A stretch of DNA of 64,000 nucleotides from Symbiodinium natans (Eukaryota; Sar; Dinophyceae; Suessiales; Symbiodiniaceae). Under the pieces are notes generated by a model. The model was given only the letters and a program-made list of their open reading frames with translations, was not told where the DNA came from and did no database searches. The stretch lies in the NCBI GenBank assembly GCA_905221605.1, contig CAJNDS010000528.1, positions 1-64,000 on the forward strand, given 5' to 3'. The stretch's first letter is position 1. Every line of letters begins with the position of its first letter. Shown here one piece after another: positions 45,070-53,413 of the stretch. Both the position numbers and the translations under genes were made by a program.

Positions 45070-48000
45070 ATGGCCTTGACCCCAGAAGATGTTGCTCATC
45101 TTGTGAGGGCAGCAACAGCTGCAGCCGAGAGTGCCTCGAAAGCGGCTCTGGCAGCCGAGAGAGCTTCGCAGAGCAGCAAGGGCACAGGAAGGGCTGGATT
45201 CTCGGAAGCCTCCAAAGTCTGTAAGTGTCCAGACAGCTTTGGTGGTGGCACAGTCGAAGATGACCAGACAAAGTGGGCTGATTTTTCGATGGCGTTCAAG
45301 GCATGGCTGTATTATGGCGATGAGATGTTTCGTACAGACCTAGAGGACCTCGAGGCCACTAAGCTTGGGAAGGCCACTGTGTTGAGTGCATGGACTGATG
45401 AAGCTAAGGTCCGAAGCAAGCAGTTGTACTCGATTTTATGTGGCATTTTGAAAGGCAGAGCTCTTCAAGTTCTGCGGGCGACTAGTGAGCAGCATGGCTA
45501 TGAGGTCTGGCGACAACTTGTAAATCTTTATAGCCCCCACACCAAGCAGAGGAGTCTGGGGATCATGACAGCGTTGATGAGTTTTCCTTCGTTTTCGAAG
45601 GATAGATCGTATCTCGAACAAATACAAGGGCTAGATCGGTTAGCCGAAGAGTTTCGCAAGTCCTCGGGCAAGGCGGTGCAGGACGAAATGATGCTGGGGA
45701 TCCTCACTAAAGCTTTGCCAGCACATGTGCGACAACAAGTTCAGCTTTCCATGTCTGAGTCTTCAACCTATGCAGAAGTGCGAGAACGCGTGCTGTCTTT
45801 TGAGACTGTGTCGCATGTGTACAATGCTTCGAAGATCCAGCAAGAGTTTGGCGTCGGTGCTGTCTACAATGGTCCTCAACCTATGGAAATAGATTTGGTT
45901 TCCAAGGGCAAAGGTAAGTGGTGGACCAAAAACAACCAAAAGGGTGACTACAAAGGAAAGAAGGGCGATGGAACAAAAGGAGGCCACAAAGATGATAGGA
46001 CAAACAAAGGCAAGGGCAAGGGTGACAAATCGGGTTCTGGAAAAGCTTCAGCTGACAAGGGCAAAGCTAAAGGGCAGGGCCAGGACAAAGTGCCGAAAGG
46101 GAACTGTCTGTACTGCGGGAAGCCGGGACATTGGAAAAAGGATTGTTGGCAAGCCAAGCGAGATGGTGCTGTTCGTGCTGTTACAGAGTCAGATGAGCCC
46201 AATACGCAACAACAGACAAGCGCAGCAGCAAGCAGCTCGGTTTCGCAGTCCTCGGCGTCCCAGGCAGGAGCAATCAGAAGGGTTTTGCAGTCCTCTAGTG
46301 CACCCAGAGCCTTTGCATTCTTTGATTTGACGAGTCAAGATGAGTGTTACAAAGGGAGTGTTCGCATGGTAGAGCAGTACGACATGTCTTACAGCGACAA
46401 CGATGAACAGTGGACAGAATGTGGAGATATAGAGTTGATTTTGGACTCGGGAGCCGACCATAGCGCATTGCCTCTTCGTTTTGCCTCGATTGGCAAACCA
46501 GCAGGCGACTCAGGACATACCTTCGTGGATGCACAAGGGAATGATCTTCCTGTTGCACAGGTCCGAGTAGCAGAGGTTACCTTGGGTGACATGTGCTTCA
46601 AAGAAAATTTCATCATCGCTCCTGTCAACAATCCACTTCTTTGTCTGGGGCGTCTTTACAAAGCTGGGTTTGAGGTGCGAAAATGGAATGATCAACTTCA
46701 GCTTGGATGTGAAGATCATGCTGTTCCAGTGGAGTTCAGGCGAAACAGTTTGGCAGTTCAGGGTTCAATCCGAATGTTGGAGCAAGCCAGGACGGGAACT
46801 GATGAGCGACTCCATGTGCGAGCCATCACTTTGCGATCAGTGCTTGCAAATCTGCCGACTGATGGGTCTTTGGTGCAAGTAGGTGAAGCAGTTTATGCCA
46901 GGTGCGGCTTCAGCGCCAACTACATCAACACGACCTTGCTTCCTCTGCAGTCGTTGCTGTGGAGGCGAACAACACTTGTGAAGCGAGTGGGGCAAGGTTG
47001 GGACTTGATAGAGTTCTGTGAGGACATCAGCAAGTTGGACGATTACGAAGCGGGCTTGCCTAATCCTCAGAACATCGAGCTGGTGATGACCATTGCGCAC
47101 GATCACGAAGTAAGCCCCGAAGAGCTTGGTTTCGAGTTTGACGCTGAGCCCGGTGAAGCAATGCCAAGGCATGGTGTTAGTCTTCATGCAGGTGTTGGTG
47201 TGGCTGATGAAAGTCAGGAGCCTGAGCAAGCCGAAGCAGTACCCGCAGCTCCTGATGAAGCCGAAGTACCTGTAGAGCAGCGACATGTCCCACTTGCCGA
47301 CAATGAGGTTGAGATTGATGGGGTCCGTTTGGACCTGAACTCGACACTGCAGGCCTTGAGAGCAGGTTGCGTTGCTCTTGGATTGACAAAGCGAGGGAGC
47401 AAGAAGCAATGTCTAGAGCGACTGCGACGCCACATCCAGGAACATGCTTTGTTGGCAGAGCACCAGGCGGTGGCTGCAGCAGTTGGTGACTCAGAAAGGA
47501 AGCCTCGTGGTGTGACTGAGCCTCGAAATCCGACTCCCGAGCAGGTGGCGACTCACAATATCACCCACCAGCCCTACAGAAGCTGGTGTGGACTCTGTGT
47601 GGCTCACAGGGGCAGACAGGATGCTCATCATGATTTGGACCATGCACACACTTCAGAGTCAGTGGTTAGTGTGGACTTTGGGTTCTGCAAGCGACAGGAG
47701 ACAGAGGAACATCTTCTGACAGTCCTGGTGGTTCACGATCGGCATTCTAAGGCTGTTCATGTGATTCCTTCGATGAGCAAGGGTGGTCAAAGCCTTTCGT
47801 ATCTCACGACAGAGTTGACAAGATTTGTGGCATGGTTGGGACATCGCGAGGTTTGCTTCAAATCCGACGGTGAGCCGGCTATCAAGGCAGTGGTTCGAAG
47901 TGCAGAGCGAGCATGCAGACAACTGGGTATTAAGGTTCGCAGTGTTACAACTCCGGTGGAAGATCACGAGGCCAATGGTGCAGTAGAGCAGGCATGGAAG

Positions 48001-50469
48001 GGCATAAGAGCACATGCAGGTGTCATGGTTTCGCAAGTGGAAGCCAATTGTGGTGCAGAAGGCCGAGTGGTGTTCGGGAGTTTGCACCCTTTCTACATGT
48101 GGTGCTTGGTGCATTCAGCTTGGATTCACAACAGATTTGTAGTGCAACATTCGTTGACAGCTTTTGAGCGAGTGACTGCGAGTCAGTATGTGGGGCGAAT
48201 CTGTTGTTATGGAGAGGTAGTGCTTGGATACCTTCGCACAAGTGCCAAGGCTGGGGCGAGATGGTGTAAAGGAGTATGGCTTGGGAAAACAACCCAGAAT
48301 GATACACACATCATTGCAACAGACCAGGGTTTGTTCTTGACGAGATCGGTGCGACGATTGGTGGAGCAGGACCGTTGGAGTCTTGAGCGCTGTGGAGAGG
48401 TGACTTTGGCTCCTTGGGAACATGGCTTTGCTAGTTTGGGTGGCAAGCTGGTGGTGAACAAGCGGATTGTGGCACCTCAAGTGGCAGCCCCGACTCCTAA
48501 TCCTGCACCTAGTCCTGCATTGCTTGGAGCTGGCGAAGAATCAGAACGGGTCAGCAGCTCAGGCGAAAGCAGAAGGACCAGCGATGTTGAGGAGCCTGAG
48601 ATGCCGGCCGAGGCGGGGACCACTGAGATGCCTATGATTCACAGCAGGAGTGAAACCAGCGATACGTCGATGTCACTGCCGAGTACTGGGTCGTCCAGTG
48701 AGCTTGTGCCAGATGAGGCCATGGCTTCAAGGACGAGAACAGCAGAACAGGCAGCTAGTGATGTGGCTACTGGGTTGAGTGAAAATCCTAGAAGCCCCAA
48801 GGCACCGAAGGTGAGACATGAAGTCAATCGACTGGAGTTTGCTTGTGTGTGCCAGATCAGCGACAACAAGTATGAACATGAAGATGAGGCCATCGAGTGG
48901 ACCTTGTCTCCCGAAGAGCTCGATGACCTGGAAGAGTATGATCATTCAATCGAGGCAGAGCGATATGAAGAAATCGACTGGGAGAACGTTGAGGCGCAGC
49001 TGGTGTTTCCTCGAGACACAGAACATGCGCCGTGCTTGGATGAATCTGCGCTAGCTGCGTTGGACAGATTGGCTGATGAGTACGAACTCAAGCGGCTGAC
49101 AGATATGAAGGTGCTACTTCCGCCAGACTCGAAAGAGGGACCGCTGGTTGGTCGCGAAAACCCCAAGCAGCTCAGCACCAAGATGGTGCGAACGTGGCGG
49201 GAGAAACAAATGCCTGATACTGTGACCAAGGTCATGCACCCAGTGTGGCTTCGGCGCAGCAGGTACGTAGCTCGAGAGTTCAATTGGTTGAGTCCTGAGC
49301 GAGAAGGTTTGTATGCGCCAGCTAGCAGCGCATTGATGACCAAGGTTTTACCTTCGCTTTACACGTACTTGCAGGCCAGGGATGGAGACTGGGTGCTGGG
49401 ATCGATGGATGTGTCAGACGCATTCCTCATGGTTGAGCAGGAGGTGGCAACTGAAGTGAGCTATCAGGACCCAGATGGAAGAGCAAGGAAATTTCTTTTG
49501 GGAAGACTTCTGCCAGGACAACGCGATGGGACAGCAAAGTGGCATCGGAAGCTGAGTCAATGCCTAGAAACCGATGTGAATGCTACAGCTTGCGCTGCGT
49601 ATCCGAGTGCTTTTCGCTGCAACACTCCTCATGGTGTAGTTTTCTTGCAAACACATGTGGATGACATCGAGTTCTTGGGGAAGCGAGCAGCTGTGAAGCA
49701 AGATTTTAAACCCGCCATGGAGAAGCACTTCAAGGTTTCATGTCAGCTTTTGGAGAAGCCCGGAGACACTATGACATTTTTGAAGAGGTTGCATGTGTTG
49801 GGTGAGGGAAACACCCTGACCATTACCCCATATCCAAAACATGTTGAAAGGCTTATGGAGCTTATGGATCTGGAACCTCACATGTGCAACAAGAAGTGCC
49901 CTCTGATGCCAGGATATACCGAAATCGATGTGAGTTCAGCTTTGGACGTGCAGAAAACTGCAGTATTTCGTACATGCATAGGCGTTCTGCTTTATATGTC
50001 AGCTGACTTAATCGAAGCCCAGAACAGTATCCGTTTCCTTTTGCAAAGAATGAGCAGTCCGAGCATGCGAGATTTTCGAATGTTGCGACATTTGGTGCAG
50101 TATCTAGGAGCGACTACAAACCAGGGATTGCTCATGACGCCTGAGAAAGGTGGTCTGTTCGGCCACGAGTATGATCGCGAGTGGGTTCTGGAGGCCTTCT
50201 CTGACAGTGATTGGGCCTCCCAGAAGGGAGATCGGAAAAGTGTGAGCTCTGGATTTGTGGCTTTGCAAGGAAACGTTATTTATACGTCGTGCAGGTCCCA
50301 AAGAACGATTGCACTTTCGAGTGCAGAAGCCGAGCTATATGCGAGTGCAGGCGTTTTAGCAGACTGCATGTTGCTGCAAGTTGTCCTGTGCACCATGTTG
50401 GAGATTGAGGTTGAAGCATTGCCGATTGAGTTGCATATGGATGGCTCTGCAGGCCGACAGTGTGGATGA
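45070..50469 (+). CDS. Ty1/copia gag-pol polyprotein
   Basis: One uninterrupted 1799-codon frame. Gag occupies about residues 1-340 with a Lys/Gly-rich tail, then a CCHC knuckle (346-359, CLYCGKPGHWKKDC), aspartic protease (LILDSGADHS, Asp 459), and integrase with an HH/CC-type head (HQPYRSWCGLC) and catalytic Asp 869 (VSVDFGF), Asp 933 (KSDGEP) and Glu 973 (NGAVEQ), 39 residues between the last two. An acidic linker leads to RT with MDVSDAFLMV (Asp 1447) and HVDDIEFLG (1531-1532; HVDD for YVDD), then RNase H (FSDSDWASQKGDRKSVSSG, Asp 1712; LSSAEAELYA). Integrase before RT defines Ty1/copia. The frame ends early in RNase H, and the remainder is in another frame (50460-50684). Near-intactness suggests recent activity. 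Confidence 0.93.
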   Translation: MALTPEDVAHLVRAATAAAESASKAALAAERASQSSKGTGRAGFSEASKVCKCPDSFGGGTVEDDQTKWADFSMAFKAWLYYGDEMFRTDLEDLEATKLGKATVLSAWTDEAKVRSKQLYSILCGILKGRALQVLRATSEQHGYEVWRQLVNLYSPHTKQRSLGIMTALMSFPSFSKDRSYLEQIQGLDRLAEEFRKSSGKAVQDEMMLGILTKALPAHVRQQVQLSMSESSTYAEVRERVLSFETVSHVYNASKIQQEFGVGAVYNGPQPMEIDLVSKGKGKWWTKNNQKGDYKGKKGDGTKGGHKDDRTNKGKGKGDKSGSGKASADKGKAKGQGQDKVPKGNCLYCGKPGHWKKDCWQAKRDGAVRAVTESDEPNTQQQTSAAASSSVSQSSASQAGAIRRVLQSSSAPRAFAFFDLTSQDECYKGSVRMVEQYDMSYSDNDEQWTECGDIELILDSGADHSALPLRFASIGKPAGDSGHTFVDAQGNDLPVAQVRVAEVTLGDMCFKENFIIAPVNNPLLCLGRLYKAGFEVRKWNDQLQLGCEDHAVPVEFRRNSLAVQGSIRMLEQARTGTDERLHVRAITLRSVLANLPTDGSLVQVGEAVYARCGFSANYINTTLLPLQSLLWRRTTLVKRVGQGWDLIEFCEDISKLDDYEAGLPNPQNIELVMTIAHDHEVSPEELGFEFDAEPGEAMPRHGVSLHAGVGVADESQEPEQAEAVPAAPDEAEVPVEQRHVPLADNEVEIDGVRLDLNSTLQALRAGCVALGLTKRGSKKQCLERLRRHIQEHALLAEHQAVAAAVGDSERKPRGVTEPRNPTPEQVATHNITHQPYRSWCGLCVAHRGRQDAHHDLDHAHTSESVVSVDFGFCKRQETEEHLLTVLVVHDRHSKAVHVIPSMSKGGQSLSYLTTELTRFVAWLGHREVCFKSDGEPAIKAVVRSAERACRQLGIKVRSVTTPVEDHEANGAVEQAWKGIRAHAGVMVSQVEANCGAEGRVVFGSLHPFYMWCLVHSAWIHNRFVVQHSLTAFERVTASQYVGRICCYGEVVLGYLRTSAKAGARWCKGVWLGKTTQNDTHIIATDQGLFLTRSVRRLVEQDRWSLERCGEVTLAPWEHGFASLGGKLVVNKRIVAPQVAAPTPNPAPSPALLGAGEESERVSSSGESRRTSDVEEPEMPAEAGTTEMPMIHSRSETSDTSMSLPSTGSSSELVPDEAMASRTRTAEQAASDVATGLSENPRSPKAPKVRHEVNRLEFACVCQISDNKYEHEDEAIEWTLSPEELDDLEEYDHSIEAERYEEIDWENVEAQLVFPRDTEHAPCLDESALAALDRLADEYELKRLTDMKVLLPPDSKEGPLVGRENPKQLSTKMVRTWREKQMPDTVTKVMHPVWLRRSRYVAREFNWLSPEREGLYAPASSALMTKVLPSLYTYLQARDGDWVLGSMDVSDAFLMVEQEVATEVSYQDPDGRARKFLLGRLLPGQRDGTAKWHRKLSQCLETDVNATACAAYPSAFRCNTPHGVVFLQTHVDDIEFLGKRAAVKQDFKPAMEKHFKVSCQLLEKPGDTMTFLKRLHVLGEGNTLTITPYPKHVERLMELMDLEPHMCNKKCPLMPGYTEIDVSSALDVQKTAVFRTCIGVLLYMSADLIEAQNSIRFLLQRMSSPSMRDFRMLRHLVQYLGATTNQGLLMTPEKGGLFGHEYDREWVLEAFSDSDWASQKGDRKSVSSGFVALQGNVIYTSCRSQRTIALSSAEAELYASAGVLADCMLLQVVLCTMLEIEVEALPIELHMDGSAGRQCG

Positions 50470-50684
50470 GATCTGGTGTTGGTAGAATCCGTCACCTTTC
50501 ATGTCGTGTATTGTGGGTACAACAACATGTGATGAATGGACAAGTTAAAGTTTCGCATTTGAGAGGTGAGCTCAATCCTGCTGATGTGTCCACAAAGCTG
50601 TTAACAAGGAGTCGTATGCGATTCCTGATGTACCTCATGAAGGTTGTTGATGCGTACACAAGGGGGGAATCGACTGGACAGTAG
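50460..50684 (+). pseudogene. Copia RNase H C-terminus, shifted frame
   Basis: GVGRIRHLSCRVLWVQQHVM then VSHLRGELNPADVSTKLLTR is the classic end of copia RNase H (HxxVRxxWVQ and NPADxxTK). It belongs to the polyprotein ending at 50469 and is separated by a single frame change near 50455-50470. Confidence 0.85.
50655..50668 (+). other. Possible polypurine tract of the copia element
   Basis: AAGGGGGGAA occurs just before the RNase H stop, where a plus-strand primer would be expected. LINE sequence begins about 25 bp later, so the 3' LTR is missing. Confidence 0.45.
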
Positions 50685-50689
50685 GGAGA

Positions 50690-51070
50690 AAACTGTTGGG
50701 GGGTTTCAAGAAAGAAGGGCGAACCACGAAAGCAGCTGCCCTGAGGTGTGTTTGGCAGGGTGCCCTGGTGTGCAGCCAGAACTCTGCTGTCAAAGTGTGT
50801 CCCCGGTGCCACCAGGAAGCGGACTGGGAGCATGTGCTCTTGGATTGTGCTTGGTGGGAAGCCCAGAACTGGGAACTGCCAACATGGTTCCAAGAAGGCA
50901 GGGCCCAAGGCCCGAGATCGCTGTGGACCAGGGGCCTCCCGCCCAAACCTGAATGGCAGGTACCACCTCCTCAGGAAGACAATCCCATCTTTTTGGGCAT
51001 ATGGGCTGACAAAGAGCCCCTCAGTGACCCAGAGGGTGATGCGCATGCTTTTGTTCGGCATATGCACTGA
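50690..51070 (+). pseudogene. LINE C-terminal zinc-finger segment
   Basis: The frame reads KAAALRCVWQGALVCSQNS, a CCHC finger CPRCHQEADWEHVLLDC (C-x2-C-x7-H-x4-C), WFQEGRAQGPRSLWTRGLPP, and ends GDAHAFVRHMH with a stop at 51068-51070. Such a finger closes many LINE ORFs. It could be the tail of the LINE broken at 44773, but the stretch between thumb and finger is missing, so it may be a separate copy. Confidence 0.7.
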
Positions 51071-51226
51071 CACAATGTGCATCGTGCTATCCCTAATGAT
51101 CCTTGATTCGCCCACCGATGGAAAAGAAGGAATGCCTGGGACTGGCGAAGGCTTTAGGCTTTGCGTGTTGTCCTCTGATTTCGGACGGTGCTTTTGGGTT
51201 CAAACCAATTTTGGCACAAGCGATAA
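51035..51226 (+). repeat. 192-bp direct repeat R, copy 1 (LINE 3' end)
   Basis: From GGTGATGCGCATGCTTTTGT to GGCACAAGCGATAA. Differs from 51858-52049 at one position (C/A at about 51056). It covers the last LINE codons and 3' UTR. Confidence 0.92.
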
Positions 51227-51550
51227 GCTTACTGTTCGCGAGCGAATCGTGTTTTATCGCTTGCTTCCAAAAATGCCCTGTGAGAAACGGTATGCCGTTT
51301 GCTCGCTGTTTGAAGCCAAAGTTATTTTGATGCTTTGTTTTCCCATGCTCAACGATTACCGGTTGCATGCTCTGCATGTTTTCATGTTCAGCAAATTACA
51401 TGGTGCAGTGGCTGTCTGCAGCTTGTTGTGATGTGCCTTGGTGTGCAACATGCCATGCTTTGTGAATGCAAAGGTGCAACTGATGTCTGCAGCTTGTTGT
51501 GTATTCCTTGACGTGCAGCACGGGCTCCATCGCGCCGTGCAAAAATTTGT
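51221..51550 (+). repeat. Repeat S, copy 1
   Basis: Begins CGATAAGCTTACTGTTCGCG. Its first 65 bp are nearly identical to the sequence from 57509, and similarity continues to GCACGGGCTCCATCGCGCCG. An internal duplication of GTCTGCAGCTTGTTGTG lies at about 51413 and 51485. Confidence 0.8.
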
Positions 51551-51857
51551 CCCACCCAGCCCGCCCTGGGCATGCACCCGCAGGGCCCGCTCCCCGCGGC
51601 TGCAACTCCCTGCGTGCACCGGCCAGTTCGCCGTTGCTCATAAGACGCGCCTCCGTCTCGGTCGGCTTGGCGTTTCGTCACTGGGGATCCCACCCGCCCT
51701 GCCCAGTTCAGGCTCTTGGCAGAGCCCGTCGCAGCAACAGCAGCTCCCTGCTGCCGTTCTGGCCACTTCCTGTAGTGTCTGGCTCCTTGCCGTAGTTTAG
51801 GACGTGATGCGTGTATATACCCTCGCCCTGAAAGGGGGCTTTGAGGTTTTTGTAGTT
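51551..51857. other. GC-rich spacer, no gene
   Basis: Between repeat S and the second R. No motif recognised. A GCCCTGAAAGGGGGC inverted repeat is at about 51826. Confidence 0.45.
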
Positions 51858-53343
51858 GGTGATGCGCATGCTTTTGTTAGGCATATGCACTGACACAATG
51901 TGCATCGTGCTATCCCTAATGATCCTTGATTCGCCCACCGATGGAAAAGAAGGAATGCCTGGGACTGGCGAAGGCTTTAGGCTTTGCGTGTTGTCCTCTG
52001 ATTTCGGACGGTGCTTTTGGGTTCAAACCAATTTTGGCACAAGCGATAACCCAGATTATTGGCTGGGTGCACTTCTGCTCGCATTCGAGTCCCACCAAAA
52101 AGGTCCCCTGGAGCGAACGGCCGGGCTGCCCATTGTTATTGGTTTTCCTGAATCTGACAATAAAATTACTGACCTGCAGATCAATGTGCCGCCCGCAGCC
52201 ATGGTGGCCTTCTTAGCTGGCCGCGCTTATCGGTGTCCCAAGTGCCCTACTACCAAATATGTGATGGACGCGCACAGTGGACTGCCACAAGTCACTGGCC
52301 AAGCCTCCCAAGAAGCCTTGCAGGCATGGGCCGCAGCTGCTAAGCACACGGACGTGGAAAAGGCCAGGCTTGCCCAGCCCAACCTGAATACGTTCCTAGG
52401 CATCACGCTGCAGGGCACAGAGACACTTGGGCAAAGGCACTATCAAGAATTTAGACCGGACCTCCCCCCTGCCCATTTCCTTGACGCCATCCGGCTTGCC
52501 CTTGCGGCCTCGGTGGCCAACCAAAACATTGAACACTTTTGGTCAGTTTATAACTTGGAATGGCCTGACACTTCTCACAGAATGGCTGTTTTTCTACGGC
52601 GAGTGTTGCCCCTAGAGTGCTTGCTCTCCACGCCCTTGGCTGCGCCGGTGGAAGTGAACACTGCGGCAGCTTCGCCGGAGGTCGTCAGCATCTCTTCTGA
52701 AACTAACGAAGGTTCTCCCTGCCCGATGGATGACATGTCGGATGCGGAGGACGAACCCGAGGCACAGGTGAATGATTGGCGCTTCTCGGAGCTGCGAACC
52801 ACTGACCTTGCAGCTTTGCGAGAAGTGGATGTCTCAGCCCCTTTCCGACTGCCAGTCATCTTCGAAGCGCATTGGAAAGGGATCAGCACCGCACCCACCA
52901 AGCATGGGCCAAAACGTGCCCGAAATGAGTGGTATGACGCAGCCACTGCTCACTGGGCTGCCATTAAGGGGCTCATGCGAGCTAAACATCCAACCAAGCA
53001 GCGACTCAACAGCTTCTGGTTTAAGATGTACTGCCATGGCACCTCCAAGGACCCTGATCCTTCGGCCCTACGTGCGGCAGTTACCTCCTTCCCCTATCAG
53101 TGTAAGGACGAAGGTGTTGTGCAGTACCGGCAAATCCAGGAAGCTGTCCGGGTGATGTGGCTCGCGGCCCAAACCTCAATGACAAGATACAGAGGTATCC
53201 CCATTCCGGACGGCATCCCTGAGTGGGGGGTTGATGAGCAAGAGCTGCCCCCAATGCAGGTCATGCCCAGCCGTACGCGTTCCCACACCACCTCCGATGG
53301 CCACCGCTCTCGGCGTCCGGACTGGGAGGGCTCCTGGCAATAG
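51856..53343 (+). CDS. PDYWLG-family protein, long copy (uncharacterised)
   Basis: 495 codons. Codons 1-64 come from repeat R and are probably not native. From about residue 65 the family sequence runs NPDYWLGALLLAFES, INVPPAAMVAFLAGRAY, a CPKC pair, QRHYQEFRPDLPPAHFLDAI, NIEHFWSVYNLEWPD, an acidic Ser/Glu-rich linker (about 275-300), WRFSELRTTDLAALREVDVS, NEWYDAATAHWAAIKG, HPTKQRLNSFWFKMYCHGTS, and ends RRPDWEGSWQ. The divergent paralogue at 55616 has about 38 further N-terminal codons before DPDYWLG, so this copy is 5'-truncated. A non-coding array with hairpins follows 80 bp after the stop. No known domain was recognised, and no RT or transposase motif is visible. I infer an element-encoded protein, function unknown. 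Confidence 0.75.
   Translation: MVMRMLLLGICTDTMCIVLSLMILDSPTDGKEGMPGTGEGFRLCVLSSDFGRCFWVQTNFGTSDNPDYWLGALLLAFESHQKGPLERTAGLPIVIGFPESDNKITDLQINVPPAAMVAFLAGRAYRCPKCPTTKYVMDAHSGLPQVTGQASQEALQAWAAAAKHTDVEKARLAQPNLNTFLGITLQGTETLGQRHYQEFRPDLPPAHFLDAIRLALAASVANQNIEHFWSVYNLEWPDTSHRMAVFLRRVLPLECLLSTPLAAPVEVNTAAASPEVVSISSETNEGSPCPMDDMSDAEDEPEAQVNDWRFSELRTTDLAALREVDVSAPFRLPVIFEAHWKGISTAPTKHGPKRARNEWYDAATAHWAAIKGLMRAKHPTKQRLNSFWFKMYCHGTSKDPDPSALRAAVTSFPYQCKDEGVVQYRQIQEAVRVMWLAAQTSMTRYRGIPIPDGIPEWGVDEQELPPMQVMPSRTRSHTTSDGHRSRRPDWEGSWQ
51858..52049 (+). repeat. 192-bp direct repeat R, copy 2
   Basis: 191 of 192 bases match copy 1. It joins directly and in frame to the PDYWLG-family coding sequence at 52050, supplying the first 64 codons of that ORF. 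Confidence 0.92.
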
Positions 53344-53413
53344 ACAGCAAGCTGTCATCTGAGGGCTCCTACTGACGCCATGAACGCGCCATTGAGTCCT
53401 TTCATGGCATGCT

